Shown here piece after piece: positions 1 through 9,800 of a DNA stretch of 64,000 nucleotides (position 1 is the first letter of the stretch; each line of letters begins with the position of its first letter). Under the pieces are notes generated by a model. That model did no database searches, had not been told where the DNA came from, and saw only the letters and a list, made by a program, of their open reading frames with translations. A program made the position numbers and the translations under genes. Origin of the DNA: Burkholderia pyrrocinia (GTDB lineage: Bacteria; Pseudomonadota; Gammaproteobacteria; Burkholderiales; Burkholderiaceae); the NCBI RefSeq assembly GCF_001028665.1, contig NZ_CP011504.1, positions 2,542,001 to 2,606,000 of the forward strand, written 5' to 3'.

Positions 1-311
1 GTGATCGCCTGGCCGTTGCGGTTCAGCACCATCAGCGCGGCCATGTCGGCCTGCGGGCCGCCGATGCCGAGCTGCAGCCCGCAGACGAGCCCGTACAGCG
101 CGTGCGCGGCATCGAGCTCGCCGCTCAGCAGCTTGTCGCGCACGGCGGCCCACGACGGCTGGCGGTTCAGTTCGAGCGTCAGGCCGTGCGGCGCGCCGAG
201 GTTCAGGTGCTGCGCGACGATCAGCGGAGCGGCGTCGCTCAGCGCGACGAACCCGAGGCGAAGATGCGCGCGTTCCGGCGCGGCGGGAGGGGAAGTGTTC
301 ATGGCATTCAT
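1..311 (-). CDS. nasS: NasS-like nitrate sensor, N-terminal part
   Basis: Only the first ~103 residues are present; the gene runs off the left edge. The protein resembles NrtA/CmpA-type binding proteins but has no visible export signal, as expected for cytoplasmic NasS, which binds nitrate or nitrite and holds NasT inactive when they are absent (family knowledge). The start at 311 overlaps the nasT stop in an ATGA junction, which fixes the start and implies translational coupling. A second in-frame ATG lies at 302. Identity as NasS rather than a transporter subunit is inferred mainly from its pairing with nasT. Confidence 0.75.
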   Translation of the reverse strand, partial: MNAMNTSPPAAPERAHLRLGFVALSDAAPLIVAQHLNLGAPHGLTLELNRQPSWAAVRDKLLSGELDAAHALYGLVCGLQLGIGGPQADMAALMVLNRNGQAI

Positions 312-901
312 TGAGGTGACGCGTCGAGCAGTTGCCGCGCGACGTCGACGATGCGCAGGCCCTGATCCATCGCGCGCTTGCGCAGCGCTGCATACGCATC
401 GTGCTCGGACAGCCTGCGTTGGTCCATCAGCACGCGTTTCGCGCGATCGATCAGCTTGCGCTCCGCGAGTTCGCGCTCGACGTCGGCGAGCCGGCGGCGC
501 AGCGCATCGTCGTGCGAGAAGCGCGCGAGCGCGACTTCGAGAATCGGCGCGAGTCGCTCGGCCGACAACCCCTCGACGAGATAGGCGCTGACGCCCGCGC
601 CGACCGCCGCGCGGATCAGCGCCTGGTCGCCGTCGTGGCTGAACATCAGCACGGGGCGCGGCGCGGTCGCGTTCATGACCGCGAGCTGCTCGAGCGTGTC
701 GCGCGACGGCGAATCGGTATCGATGATCACGACGTCGGGGCGTTGCTCCTCGACGGCCGCCGGCAGGCGCGCGGGCGTCGCGACGTCGTTCAGCATTTCG
801 TAGCCGAGGCGCGCGAGCGCGTCGCCGAGTTCGCCGATCGGCTTGTCGGTGTCGGTGACGAGCAGCACGCGCAGGCGGGCGGACAGGGCGGACGAACTCA
901 T
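308..901 (-). CDS. nasT: NasT-type ANTAR antitermination regulator
   Basis: A 197-residue response-regulator-like protein. A receiver-like domain spans about residues 10-125, with a candidate aspartate at 61 in an IIDTD segment. A C-terminal three-helix ANTAR domain spans about 145-192 (RAKRVLMDQ...AYAALRKRAM). In this family the ANTAR domain binds paired RNA hairpins in a leader transcript and prevents termination; NasS sequesters NasT until nitrate or nitrite appears. Its likely target is the leader at 2332-2454 upstream of the nitrate operon. It is first in a nasT-nasS operon with a 4-bp overlap. Family assignment is firm; the target is inferred. Confidence 0.85.
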   Translation of the reverse strand: MSSSALSARLRVLLVTDTDKPIGELGDALARLGYEMLNDVATPARLPAAVEEQRPDVVIIDTDSPSRDTLEQLAVMNATAPRPVLMFSHDGDQALIRAAVGAGVSAYLVEGLSAERLAPILEVALARFSHDDALRRRLADVERELAERKLIDRAKRVLMDQRRLSEHDAYAALRKRAMDQGLRIVDVARQLLDASPQ

Positions 902-1066
902 GAGGCAAGCGGGAGCGGCAGAAGGCCGGCGCGACGCGCGAACGGCGTGTGACGGCCGAGTCGAGATGGGGGCCGGATACCGCGCGTGCGCGACCGGCGA
1001 CCGGTGCGAACGCGGTCAATGGATTCGGAAGAGGCAGGCGGCCGGCGCCGCGTGATGCAGCGCATG

Positions 1067-1828
1067 TTATGCGGCCCGGACCAGCGCCGCGTCGTGCGCG
1101 GCATCGTCATGCTGCACGGCCGCTTCGCCGATCGCGCCGCCGACGAGGATCACGGCCGGGCTGCCGAGCCGCGCTTCGTCGATGCCGCGCGCGAGCGTGC
1201 CGAGCGTGCCGGTCCAGCGGCGCTCGTCGGGCGTGCCGGCCCATTGCACGGCCGCTGCCGGCGTCGACGCCGGCAGCGCGGCGAGCAGGCCCGCCGCAAT
1301 GCTGTCGACGCGGCTCATCCCCATATAGATCGCGAGCGTGGTGCCGGTTGCCGCGAGTCGCGACCAGTCGGGTTCGCCGTGGTCCTGCCGGTGCGCGGTG
1401 ACGAACGTGACGCCCTGGCAGTGCTCGCGGTGCGTGAGCGAGATGCCGAGGCTCGCGGCGGCCGCGAATCCCGACGAGATGCCGTTGACGATCTCCACGG
1501 GAATCGCGGCGGCGCGCAGCGTCGCGAGTTCTTCGCCGGCGCGCCCGAACAGCAGTGCGTCGCCGCCTTTCACGCGTACCACGTGCGCGCCGCGCTGCGC
1601 GTAGCGGCGCATCAGCCGCTCGATGAACGCCTGCGGCGTGGAGCGGCAGCCGCCGCGCTTGCCGACGCGGATCACACGCGCCTGCGGCGCGAGTTCGACG
1701 ATGCCGGGCGCGACGAGATCGTCGAGCAGCAGCACGTCGGCGGCGGCCAGCGCCTTCACGGCCTTCAGCGTAAGGAGATCGGGATCGCCGGGGCCGGCGC
1801 CCAGCAGCGTGACTTTGCCAGTCGTCAT
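1067..1828 (-). CDS. cobA: Uroporphyrinogen-III C-methyltransferase (SUMT)
   Basis: About 253 residues, the usual size of a stand-alone SUMT. It shows the N-terminal GAGPGDPDLLT signature, a VRVKGGDALLFGR segment matching the family's glycine-rich methylase motif, and a C-terminal SAM-binding methylase fold. It methylates uroporphyrinogen III at C2 and C7 to make precorrin-2 for siroheme and cobalamin. Siroheme is the cofactor of NirB and CysI, both encoded in this window, which explains its position next to the nitrate operon. I chose the ATG at 1828 (MTTGKVTLLG); an ATG at 1840 is a plausible alternative. It lies on the same strand as nasT-nasS, 165 bp upstream, so it may share their transcript. 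Confidence 0.85.
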   Translation of the reverse strand: MTTGKVTLLGAGPGDPDLLTLKAVKALAAADVLLLDDLVAPGIVELAPQARVIRVGKRGGCRSTPQAFIERLMRRYAQRGAHVVRVKGGDALLFGRAGEELATLRAAAIPVEIVNGISSGFAAAASLGISLTHREHCQGVTFVTAHRQDHGEPDWSRLAATGTTLAIYMGMSRVDSIAAGLLAALPASTPAAAVQWAGTPDERRWTGTLGTLARGIDEARLGSPAVILVGGAIGEAAVQHDDAAHDAALVRAA

Positions 1829-2160
1829 GTCGTGTTCCATTGCCGCGTGCGTGCGGCCGTCGATAGCGCGTTTCTGCGCGGCGGCGGCGGGCGGTCGAAA
1901 CAGTCCGACATCCGGCCGTGCCGCGCACGGGAGGGACGCCGTTGTCCTGAGGGGCCCGTCGCGATCGACGGGCATGGTTTGCGGGGACTGCCCACCGGCG
2001 CCGTTGCCGGTGTGATGCACGAGGTTCAGCAATATCCGGGCCAACCGGTGCAAGGCGCGGCGGGAGCGGGGCCTGATGGCCGCGCGCACGAACGCGGGCG
2101 CAGCGCGCGGAGAGACGCAATGCCGCATCGGCGTGCATCGTGCCCCGTCAGTACGCACCG
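1829..2160. other. Divergent intergenic region, proximal part
   Basis: No credible gene lies here. This is the cobA-proximal half of a 640-bp divergent gap; the distal half holds the regulatory elements of the nitrate operon. Open frames that cross it have arginine-rich, compositionally random translations. The cobA promoter is presumably here, but I could not pick out a convincing -35/-10 pair. Confidence 0.5.
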
Positions 2161-2167
2161 CGATGTC

Positions 2168-2203
2168 GCACGGCGACAGTGCTGCAGCGCACCACAACTG
2201 TGC
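2168..2203 (+). promoter_or_regulatory. Two tandem NtrC-type enhancer boxes
   Basis: Two copies of GCAC-N7-GTGC occur at 2168-2182 and 2189-2203, matching the dyad core of NtrC sites. Their centres (2175 and 2196) are 21 bp apart, two helical turns, which suits cooperative binding of dimers. They lie about 135-156 bp upstream of the start predicted from the sigma-54 promoter, the usual enhancer distance. NtrC itself is not encoded in the window; binding is inferred. Confidence 0.65.
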
Positions 2204-2304
2204 CTCGCTGCATCGCGGCGCATCGCGCGCCGTGTGCCGGAGCGCGGCGCACGCTGGCCGGCGAGCCTTGCGCGGCGGGGTTGCCGGCGCGATTCGGGCC
2301 GACA

Positions 2305-2319
2305 TGGCACGGCGTTTGC
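2305..2319 (+). promoter_or_regulatory. Sigma-54 (-24/-12) promoter of the nitrate operon
   Basis: The sequence TGGCACG-N4-TTGC matches the RpoN consensus, with the invariant GG (2306-2307) and GC (2318-2319) separated by exactly 10 bp. Transcription would start near 2331, one base before the first leader hairpin. Together with the upstream NtrC-type boxes this predicts activation under nitrogen limitation. Confidence 0.75.
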
Positions 2320-2331
2320 GTAAGCTGGTTC

Positions 2332-2408
2332 GGACGCGTCAATGGCGATTCGTCCGCAGTACCGATTACAGACGCGCCCGGCAACGGGCTTCATGGGCAA
2401 CGGCGTCC
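2332..2408 (+). promoter_or_regulatory. Two-hairpin ANTAR (NasT) target leader RNA
   Basis: Hairpin P1 (2332-2355) has arms GGACG/CGTCC plus an inner stem and closes on hexaloop AATGGC. Hairpin P2 (2395-2408) has a 4-bp stem and hexaloop AACGGC. Both loops have A at position 1 and G at position 4, the hallmark of ANTAR-bound RNA. The 3' half of P2 overlaps the 5' arm of the terminator at 2402-2409, so P2 and the terminator are mutually exclusive, as antitermination requires. The linker could also form a GCCC/GGGC hairpin (2376-2389). Folding was done by eye. Confidence 0.75.
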
Positions 2409-2454
2409 TACGCATCAGGTCTCGACTAGACCGGGTGCGCAGGACGCCGTTTTT
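2402..2454 (+). terminator. Conditional intrinsic terminator in the nitrate leader
   Basis: Arms GGCGTCCT (2402-2409) and AGGACGCC (2441-2448) pair perfectly. Inner pairing of CGCATC with GGTGCG extends the stem beyond one mismatch, and five T residues follow (2450-2454). It sits 16 bp before the transporter start, too close to belong to any upstream gene. It is therefore read as an attenuator relieved by NasT. Confidence 0.8.
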
Positions 2455-2469
2455 CGTTTGGCGGATGAC

Positions 2470-3798
2470 ATGACCGACAAAGCTACCCGTATCGATCTCT
2501 TCAGCCTCCGCACCGCGCCGATGCGCGCGTTCCACCTGACGTGGATGGCGTTTTTCGTGTGCTTCTTCGCGTGGTTCGCATGCGCGCCGCTGATGCCGCT
2601 CATCGCACGCGAATTTCATCTGACGGCGGCACAGGTCGCCAACATCAACATCGCCGCGGTGGCCGCGACGATCGCCGTGCGGCTGCTCGTCGGCCCCTTG
2701 TGCGACCGCTTCGGCCCGCGCCGCGTGTATGCCGCCCTGCTGCTGTTCGGCGCGATCCCCGTGTTCGCCGTGTCGTTCACGCACGACTACCTGTCGTTCC
2801 TGATCTGCCGGCTCGGTATCGGCGCGATCGGCGCGGGCTTCGTGATCACGCAGTACCACACGTCGGTGATGTTCGCGCCGAACGTGGTCGGCACCGCGAA
2901 TGCGACGACGGCCGGCTGGGGCAATGCGGGCGCGGGCGCCACGCAGGCGCTGATGCCGCTGCTCGTCGCCGCCGGCCTGATGCTCGGCTTCGGCGAAGAT
3001 TCGTCGTGGCGCGTCGCGCTGGTCGTGCCGGGCGTCGCGATGCTCGTGATGGCGTGGGCGTACTGGCGCTTCACGCAGGATTGCCCGCAAGGCGACTTCG
3101 TCGCGCTGCGCAAGGAAGGCGTGACGGTCGACAGCGGCAAGAAAGGCGGCTGGGCGAGCTTCGTCGCCGCATGCGGCAACTATCGCGTGTGGATGCTGTT
3201 CGTCACGTACGGCGCGTGCTTCGGCGTCGAGGTGTTCATCCACAACATCGCCGCGCTGTACTACGTCGATCACTTTAGCCTGTCGCTGAAGGATGCCGGC
3301 CTCGCGGCCGGCATGTTCGGGCTGCTCGCGCTGTTCGCCCGCGCGCTCGGCGGCTGGCTGTCCGACAAGATCGCCGCGCGCCGCAGCCTCGACGTGCGTG
3401 CTGCGCTGCTGTGCGCGCTGATCGTCGGCGAAGGGCTCGGGCTGATCTGGTTCTCGCATGCGCAAAGCGTCGGCATCGCGCTCGTCGCGATGCTGACCTT
3501 CGGCCTGTTCACGCACATGGCCTGCGGCGCGACCTACGCGCTGGTGCCGTTCATCGACCGCAAGGCGCTCGGCGGCGTCGCGGGGATCGTCGGCGCAGGC
3601 GGCAACGTCGGCGCGGTCGCCGCGGCCTTCCTGCTGAAGGGTGTCGGCGACGTGCAGCACACGCTGAGCCTGCTCGGCCTCGCCGTCACGGCGACCGCGC
3701 TGTGCGCGATGGCCGTGCGCTTCAGCGACGAACACAAGGCTCGCGAGGCCGAGCTGCGCGACCGCGCGCTGGCCGCCGCCGCGAACGCCGCCAACTGA
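2470..3798 (+). CDS. MFS nitrate/nitrite transporter (NarK/NasA family)
   Basis: A 442-residue, roughly 12-helix major facilitator of the nitrate-nitrite porter family. Both signature glycine-rich segments are visible: GWGNAGAGATQ in the first half and GIVGAGGNVGAVAAAF in the second. The MFS loop motif after helix 2 reads CDRFGPRRVY. It is the first gene of the nitrate operon, 22 bp before nirB, and directly follows the attenuator, so it most likely imports nitrate for assimilation. The start at 2470 (MTDKATR) is set by the leader end; an ATG at 2465 opens only a two-codon frame. Substrate preference between nitrate and nitrite cannot be told from sequence. Confidence 0.87.
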   Translation: MTDKATRIDLFSLRTAPMRAFHLTWMAFFVCFFAWFACAPLMPLIAREFHLTAAQVANINIAAVAATIAVRLLVGPLCDRFGPRRVYAALLLFGAIPVFAVSFTHDYLSFLICRLGIGAIGAGFVITQYHTSVMFAPNVVGTANATTAGWGNAGAGATQALMPLLVAAGLMLGFGEDSSWRVALVVPGVAMLVMAWAYWRFTQDCPQGDFVALRKEGVTVDSGKKGGWASFVAACGNYRVWMLFVTYGACFGVEVFIHNIAALYYVDHFSLSLKDAGLAAGMFGLLALFARALGGWLSDKIAARRSLDVRAALLCALIVGEGLGLIWFSHAQSVGIALVAMLTFGLFTHMACGATYALVPFIDRKALGGVAGIVGAGGNVGAVAAAFLLKGVGDVQHTLSLLGLAVTATALCAMAVRFSDEHKAREAELRDRALAAAANAAN

Positions 3799-3819
3799 TC
3801 GAGCGAAGGAAACGTCATC

Positions 3820-6411
3820 ATGAAACTCATCGTCATCGGTCACGGGATGGTCGGCCACAAGCTGCTCGAATGCGTCGCGGCGGAAGCGGGCGCGTCGGCG
3901 GCGCTGCAGGTCACCGTGCTCGGCGAGGAACCGCGTCCGGCCTACGATCGCGTGCACCTGTCCGAATTCTTCGCGGGCAAGTCGGCGGACGACCTGTCGC
4001 TCGTCGAACCCGGTTTCTTCGAGCGTCATCCGCAAATCGACCTGCGCCTGAACGCGCGCGTCGCATCGATCGACCGCGCCGCGCATACGGTCACGCTCGC
4101 GTCGGGCGAAACGCTCGCGTACGACAAGCTGGTGCTCGCGACGGGCTCGCGCCCGTTCGTGCCGCCGATGCCGGGGCACGATCGCGCCGGCTGCTTCGTG
4201 TACCGGACGATCGAGGATCTCGAAGCGATGCAGGCGTGCGGCACGCACGCGAAGCGCGGCGTCGTGGTCGGCGGCGGGCTGCTCGGCCTCGAATGCGCGA
4301 AGGCGCTGCGCGACATGGGGCTCGACACGCACGTCGTCGAATTCGCGCCGCGCCTGATGGCCGTGCAGGTCGACGACGGCGGCGGCCGGATGCTGCGCGC
4401 GAAGATCGAGGCGCTCGGCGTGACCGTGCATACGGGCAAGAACACGCTCGAGATCGTCGACGGCGAAGAGGGCACGCACCGGATGGCGTTCGCTGACGGC
4501 ACGCATCTCGATGCCGACATGATCGTGTTCTCGGCCGGCATCCGCGCACGCGATGAACTGGCGCGTGCATGCGGGCTCGACATCGGCCCGCGCGGCGGCG
4601 TCGCGATCGACGACGCATGCCGCACGAGCGATGCCGACATCTATGCGATCGGCGAATGCGCGGCATGGAACGGCATGGTGTACGGCCTCGTCGCACCCGG
4701 CTACGACATGGCGCGCGTGGTCGCGAAGCAGCTCGGCGGCGACACGAACGAGGCGGTCGCGTTCGCCGGTGCCGACATGAGCACGAAGCTGAAGCTGATG
4801 GGCGTCGACGTCGCGAGCATCGGCGACGCGCACGGCACGACGGCCGGCAGCCGCACCTACCAGTACGCGGACGAACGCCGCCAGGTCTACAAGAAGCTCG
4901 TGGTGTCCGACTGCGGCAAATTCCTGCACGGCGCGGTGATGGTCGGCGACGCAGCCGAATACGGCACGCTGCTGCAGATGATGCTGAACCGCATCGAGTT
5001 GCCCGAGTCGCCCGAATTCCTGATCCTGCCGTCGTCGGACGGTGTCGCGAAGCCGGCGATCGGCGTCGACGCGCTGCCGGACGGCGCACAGATCTGCTCG
5101 TGCAACAACGTGTCGAAGTCGCAGATCTGCACGGCGGTCGCCGACGGTGCGACCAGCCTCGGCGCGCTGAAATCGTGCACGGGCGCCGGCACGTCGTGCG
5201 GCGGCTGCGTGCCGCTCGTCACGCAGATCATGAAGGCCGAGATGAAGAAGCAGGGCCTCGCGGTCAACAACCATCTGTGCGAGCACTTCCCGCATTCGCG
5301 CCAGGAGCTGTTCCACCTGATCCGCGTCGAGCGCATCACGACGTTCGACGAACTGCTCGCGAAGCACGGCCACGGTCTCGGCTGCGACGTGTGCAAGCCG
5401 GCCGTCGCGGGCATCCTCGCATCGTGCTTCAACGAGTTCGTGCTGAAGAAGGAGCATGCGGGGCTGCAGGATTCGAACGACTACTACCTCGCGAACATCC
5501 AGCGCGACGGCACATACTCGGTCGTGCCGCGCATGCCGGGCGGCGAGGTCACGCCGGAAGGCCTGATCGCGGTCGGCCAGGTCGCGCAGAAGTACGGGCT
5601 CTACACGAAGATCACCGGCGGCCAGCGTGTCGACCTGTTCGGCGCGCGCGTCGAGCAGCTGCCGTCGATCTGGGAGGAACTGATCGCGGCCGGCTTCGAA
5701 TCGGGGCATGCGTACGGCAAGGCGCTGCGTACCGTGAAGTCGTGCGTCGGCTCGACGTGGTGCCGCTACGGCGTCGACGATTCGGTCGGTCTCGCGATCG
5801 ACTTCGAGAACCGCTACAAGGGCTTGCGCGCGCCGCACAAGATCAAGTTCGGCGTGTCGGGCTGCACGCGCGAGTGCGCGGAAGCGCAGGGCAAGGACGT
5901 CGGGATCATCGCGACCGAGAAGGGCTGGAACCTGTACGTGTGCGGCAACGGCGGGATGAAGCCGCGCCACGCGGAACTGCTCGCGTCCGACCTCGATCGC
6001 GACACGCTGGTCCGCTACATCGACCGCTTCCTGATGTTCTATGTGCGCACGGCCGACCGCCTGCAACGCACGAGCGTATGGCGCGACAACCTCGAAGGCG
6101 GCCTCGACTACCTGATCGACGTCGTGGTGCACGACAAGCTCGGGCTCGCGGCCGAACTCGAAGCCGACATGCAGCACGTGGTCGACACCTACGAGTGCGA
6201 ATGGAAGAAGGCCGTCACCGATCCCGAGACGCGCAAGCGCTTCCGCCACTTCGTGAACAGCGACGCGCCGGACGCGAACATCGAATTCGTCGAGACGCGC
6301 GGCCAGATTCGCCCCGCGACGCCCGACGAGCGCGTGCGCGGCAAGCCCGTGACGATTCCCGTCGTTGTCGAAGGCGCGACGCAGGCCGTGACCGAATCCG
6401 CAACCGTTTGA
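3820..6411 (+). CDS. nirB: NAD(P)H-dependent nitrite reductase, large subunit
   Basis: An 863-residue protein with the full NirB architecture. It has an N-terminal FAD domain (VIGHGMVGHK), an NAD(P) site (VVVGGGLLGLECAKAL, about residue 147), and a BFD-like [2Fe-2S] domain with CSCNN and CGGC around 427-465. A second short BFD-like segment near 520 contains CDVC. The C-terminal siroheme/[4Fe-4S] domain has CVGSTWC and CTREC. It reduces nitrite to ammonium in the cytoplasm with six electrons from NAD(P)H. It has an AAGGAA-type ribosome site and sits between the transporter and nirD genes. Confidence 0.95.
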   Translation: MKLIVIGHGMVGHKLLECVAAEAGASAALQVTVLGEEPRPAYDRVHLSEFFAGKSADDLSLVEPGFFERHPQIDLRLNARVASIDRAAHTVTLASGETLAYDKLVLATGSRPFVPPMPGHDRAGCFVYRTIEDLEAMQACGTHAKRGVVVGGGLLGLECAKALRDMGLDTHVVEFAPRLMAVQVDDGGGRMLRAKIEALGVTVHTGKNTLEIVDGEEGTHRMAFADGTHLDADMIVFSAGIRARDELARACGLDIGPRGGVAIDDACRTSDADIYAIGECAAWNGMVYGLVAPGYDMARVVAKQLGGDTNEAVAFAGADMSTKLKLMGVDVASIGDAHGTTAGSRTYQYADERRQVYKKLVVSDCGKFLHGAVMVGDAAEYGTLLQMMLNRIELPESPEFLILPSSDGVAKPAIGVDALPDGAQICSCNNVSKSQICTAVADGATSLGALKSCTGAGTSCGGCVPLVTQIMKAEMKKQGLAVNNHLCEHFPHSRQELFHLIRVERITTFDELLAKHGHGLGCDVCKPAVAGILASCFNEFVLKKEHAGLQDSNDYYLANIQRDGTYSVVPRMPGGEVTPEGLIAVGQVAQKYGLYTKITGGQRVDLFGARVEQLPSIWEELIAAGFESGHAYGKALRTVKSCVGSTWCRYGVDDSVGLAIDFENRYKGLRAPHKIKFGVSGCTRECAEAQGKDVGIIATEKGWNLYVCGNGGMKPRHAELLASDLDRDTLVRYIDRFLMFYVRTADRLQRTSVWRDNLEGGLDYLIDVVVHDKLGLAAELEADMQHVVDTYECEWKKAVTDPETRKRFRHFVNSDAPDANIEFVETRGQIRPATPDERVRGKPVTIPVVVEGATQAVTESATV

Positions 6412-6449
6412 CCCTGACCGACACCAGCGTCTTTTCCAAGGAGCCCATC

Positions 6450-6794
6450 ATGAACGATCGCCTTCCGCTGTCCTGGACCCGCGTGTGCCCGCTCGACGAC
6501 ATCGTGCCGAACACCGGCGTGTGCGCGCTCGTCAACGGCGAGCAGGTCGCGGTATTTCACGTCGCGCATGCCGACGGCGGCGTGTTCGCGATCGACAACG
6601 TCGATCCCGTATCGCAGGCGGCCGTGATGTCGCGCGGGCTGATCGGCAGCCTCGGCGAGCGCGTCGTCGTCGCGTCGCCGCTGTACAAGCAGCATTTCGA
6701 CCTGCGTACCGGCGAATGCCTCGAAGCGCCCGAGCAGTCGGTGAGCGCGTATCCGTCGCGGGTCGAGGACGGCTTCGTGTGGATCGCGGCCTGA
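6450..6794 (+). CDS. nirD: Nitrite reductase small subunit
   Basis: A 114-residue Rieske-fold protein that partners NirB. As usual for NirD, the Cys-His pairs that bind the Rieske cluster are absent; the segment reads SPLYKQHFDLRTGEC, so no iron-sulfur centre is expected. The start at 6450 has a strong AAGGAG site at 6438-6443. It lies 38 bp after nirB and 16 bp before the nitrate reductase gene, clearly within one operon. Confidence 0.93.
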   Translation: MNDRLPLSWTRVCPLDDIVPNTGVCALVNGEQVAVFHVAHADGGVFAIDNVDPVSQAAVMSRGLIGSLGERVVVASPLYKQHFDLRTGECLEAPEQSVSAYPSRVEDGFVWIAA

Positions 6795-6810
6795 CCGCCC
6801 CGGAGCGCGC

Positions 6811-9800
6811 ATGACCGCCACCCCCGTCAAGAGCGTGTGCCCGTACTGCGGCGTCGGCTGCGGGATGGTGCTGCACGTCGAGGATGGCGAAGTCGTCAAG
6901 GTGTCCGGCGACTCCGACCATCCGACCAACTTCGGGCGGCTGTGCACGAAGGGTTCGTCGGCGCACGTCGCGCTGCGCCGCTCGGGGCGGCTCGACCGCG
7001 CGTTCGTGCGCCGCGCGCGCGAGGACGATCTCGTGCCGCTGCCGGCGCGCGACGCGATCGCCGAGACCGCGCGCCGCCTGCGCGCGGTGCTCGATGCGCA
7101 CGGGCCCGACGCGCTGTCGTTCTACGTGTCGGGGCAGATGTCGATCGAGGCGCAATACCTCGTCAACAAGCTCGCGAAGGGCTTCGTCGGCACCAACAAC
7201 ATCGAGTCGAACTCGCGCCTCTGCATGGCGAGCGCGAGCACCGGCTACAAGCAGTCGCTCGGCGCGGACGGCCCGCCCGGGTCGTACCAGGACTTCGATC
7301 GCGCGAACCTGTTCTTCGTGATCGGCGCGAACATGGCCGACTGCCATCCGATCCTGTTCCTGCGGATGATGGATCGCGTGAAGGCCGGCGCGAAGCTGAT
7401 CGTCGTCGATCCGCGCCGTACCGGCACGGCCGACAAGGCCGACCTGTTCCTGCAGATCCGGCCCGGCACCGATCTCGCGCTGACGAACGGGCTGCTGCAT
7501 CTGTTGCACGCGAACGGCCGCACCGACGGCGCGTTCATCGACGCTTACACCGAAGGCTGGGACGCAATGCCCGCGTTCCTCGCCGACTACACGCCCGAGC
7601 GCGTTGCGGAAATCACCGGGCTCGCGGAAGCCGACCTGCGCACGGCCGCGCAATGGATCGGCGATGCGCAGGAGTGGATGAGCTGCTGGACGATGGGGCT
7701 CAACCAGAGCACGCACGGCGTGTGGAACACCAACGCGATCTGCAACCTGCATCTCGCGACCGGCCGCATCTGCCGCCCCGGCAGCGGGCCGTTCTCGCTG
7801 ACCGGCCAGCCGAACGCGATGGGCGGTCGCGAGATGGGCTACATGGGCCCCGGGCTGCCGGGCCAGCGCTCGGTGCTGTCCGACGACGACCGGCGCTTCG
7901 TCGAGAACCTGTGGCGCGTGCCGGCCGGCACGCTGCGCAAGGAAACCGGCCAGGGCACCGTCGACCTGTTCTCGCGGATGGCGGCCGGCGACATCAAGGC
8001 GTGCTGGATCGTCTGCACGAATCCGGTCGCGACCGTGCCGAACCGGCAGAACGTGATCGCCGGGTTGCAGACGGCGGAGCTCGTGATCGCGCAGGACGCG
8101 TTTCTCGACACCGAGACCAACCGCTACGCGGACATCCTGCTGCCGGGCGCGCTGTGGGCCGAGGGCGACGGCGTGATGGTCAACTCCGAGCGCAACATGA
8201 CGCTGATGCACGCGGCGGTCGCACCGCCCGGCGACGCGCTGCCCGACTGGCGCATCGTCGCGGAAGTCGCGCGCGCGATGGGCTTCGGCGATGCGTTCGA
8301 CTATGCGTCGGCGGCCGACGTGTTCGACGAGATCGTCCGCTTCTCGAATCCGGCGACGGGCTACGACCTGCGCGGTGCGAGCCATGCGGCGCTGCGCGAC
8401 GGCCCGGTGCAGTGGCCGGTCGCACCGGGCGCCGCGCGCGAGCGGCACCCGATCCGCTACCTGAACGACGGCGTGAGCCAGACGCTGCGCACGGCGGCCG
8501 ACGGGAGTGATGCGCCGCGCATTGCGTTCCCGACGCCGTCGGGCAAGGCGTGCTTCTTCGCACGGCCGCACGTCGATCCGGCCGAGCTGCCCGACGACAC
8601 GTTCCCGATCGTGCTGAACACCGGGCGGCTGCAGCATCAATGGCACACGATGACGAAGACGGGCAAGGTCGCGATGCTGAACAAGCTGAACCCGCGCCCG
8701 TTCGTCGAGCTGCACCCGGACGATGCGAGCGCACTCGGCATCGCCGCGAAGGACAGCGTCGAGATCCGCTCGGCGCGCGGCCGCGCGGTGCTGCCGGCCG
8801 TCGTGACCGAGCGCGTGCAGCGCGGCAACTGCTTCGCGCCGATGCACTGGAACGACGTGTACGGCGACGACCTGTGCATCAACGCGGTGACGAACGATGC
8901 GATCGATGCCGAATCTCAGCAGCCCGAACTGAAATACTGCGCGGTCGCGCTGCGGCGCGTCGACACGGATGCGTTCGCGTCCGCCGACGACGAGACGGCG
9001 CAACCCGATGCGCGCGCCGACGACGCGCGGCCCGCTCCGGCGATGGCACAGGCCACTGCTTCACAGGAATCCGACATGGCAGACATCGACACTTTCGCGG
9101 CCGCGCTCGGCTTGACCGACCTCGCGCCGCCGCCGCTGACCGACACCGAACGGCTGTACGTGGCCGGCCTCGTCAGCGGGCTGAAGGCGAGCGCCGGCCG
9201 GCGCGAGGGCAGCGTGCCGGTGCTGCCGGCCGGCGCGCCGCTCACGCCGCCGGTGCGGTTCTGGCTCGACGGGATGCTCGCGGGCCTGTTCAGCCGTTCG
9301 TTGCCTGCGAGTTCGCAGGTTGCCGCTGCACCGGCATTGCCGGCCGATGCCGCCGCGCCGGGCGGCGTGCGAATCGTTCGCACGCGCCCGAAGGTTGTGC
9401 TGCTGTGGGCATCGCAGACCGGCAACATCGAATCGCTGACCGAGGATTACGCGACGAAGCTGATGAACGCGGGCTTCGAGATTCGCACCGCGTGCATGTC
9501 CGACTATCCGGTCGCGTCGCTCGCTGGCGCGCAATACGTGCTGCTGATGACGAGCACGTTCGGCGACGGCGATGCGCCCGACAACGGCAGCGAGTTCTGG
9601 GACGCGCTGCAGGCCGGCAGCGCCGCGCGCCTCGACGGCGTGCATTTCGCGGTGCTCGCGTTCGGCGATCGCAACTACGACCAGTTCTGCGGCCACGGCC
9701 GCCGGCTCGATGCGCGGCTCGCGGAACTCGGCGCGGCACGCCTGTGCGCGCGCGTCGATTGCGACGTCGAATTCCAGAACGATGCCGACCAGTGGCTCGA

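Noticed and set aside
2376..2389. GCCC-GGCAAC-GGGC hairpin considered as the second ANTAR hairpin
   Set aside because: Its hexaloop lacks A1 and G4 and it does not overlap the terminator; the 2395-2408 hairpin satisfies both.
2026..6249. A 1407-codon minus-strand open frame opposite the nitrate transporter and nirB
   Set aside because: It mirrors the codon pattern of the real plus-strand genes in GC-rich DNA; its translation is Arg/Ala/Val-rich with no domain, while the plus strand encodes complete known enzymes.
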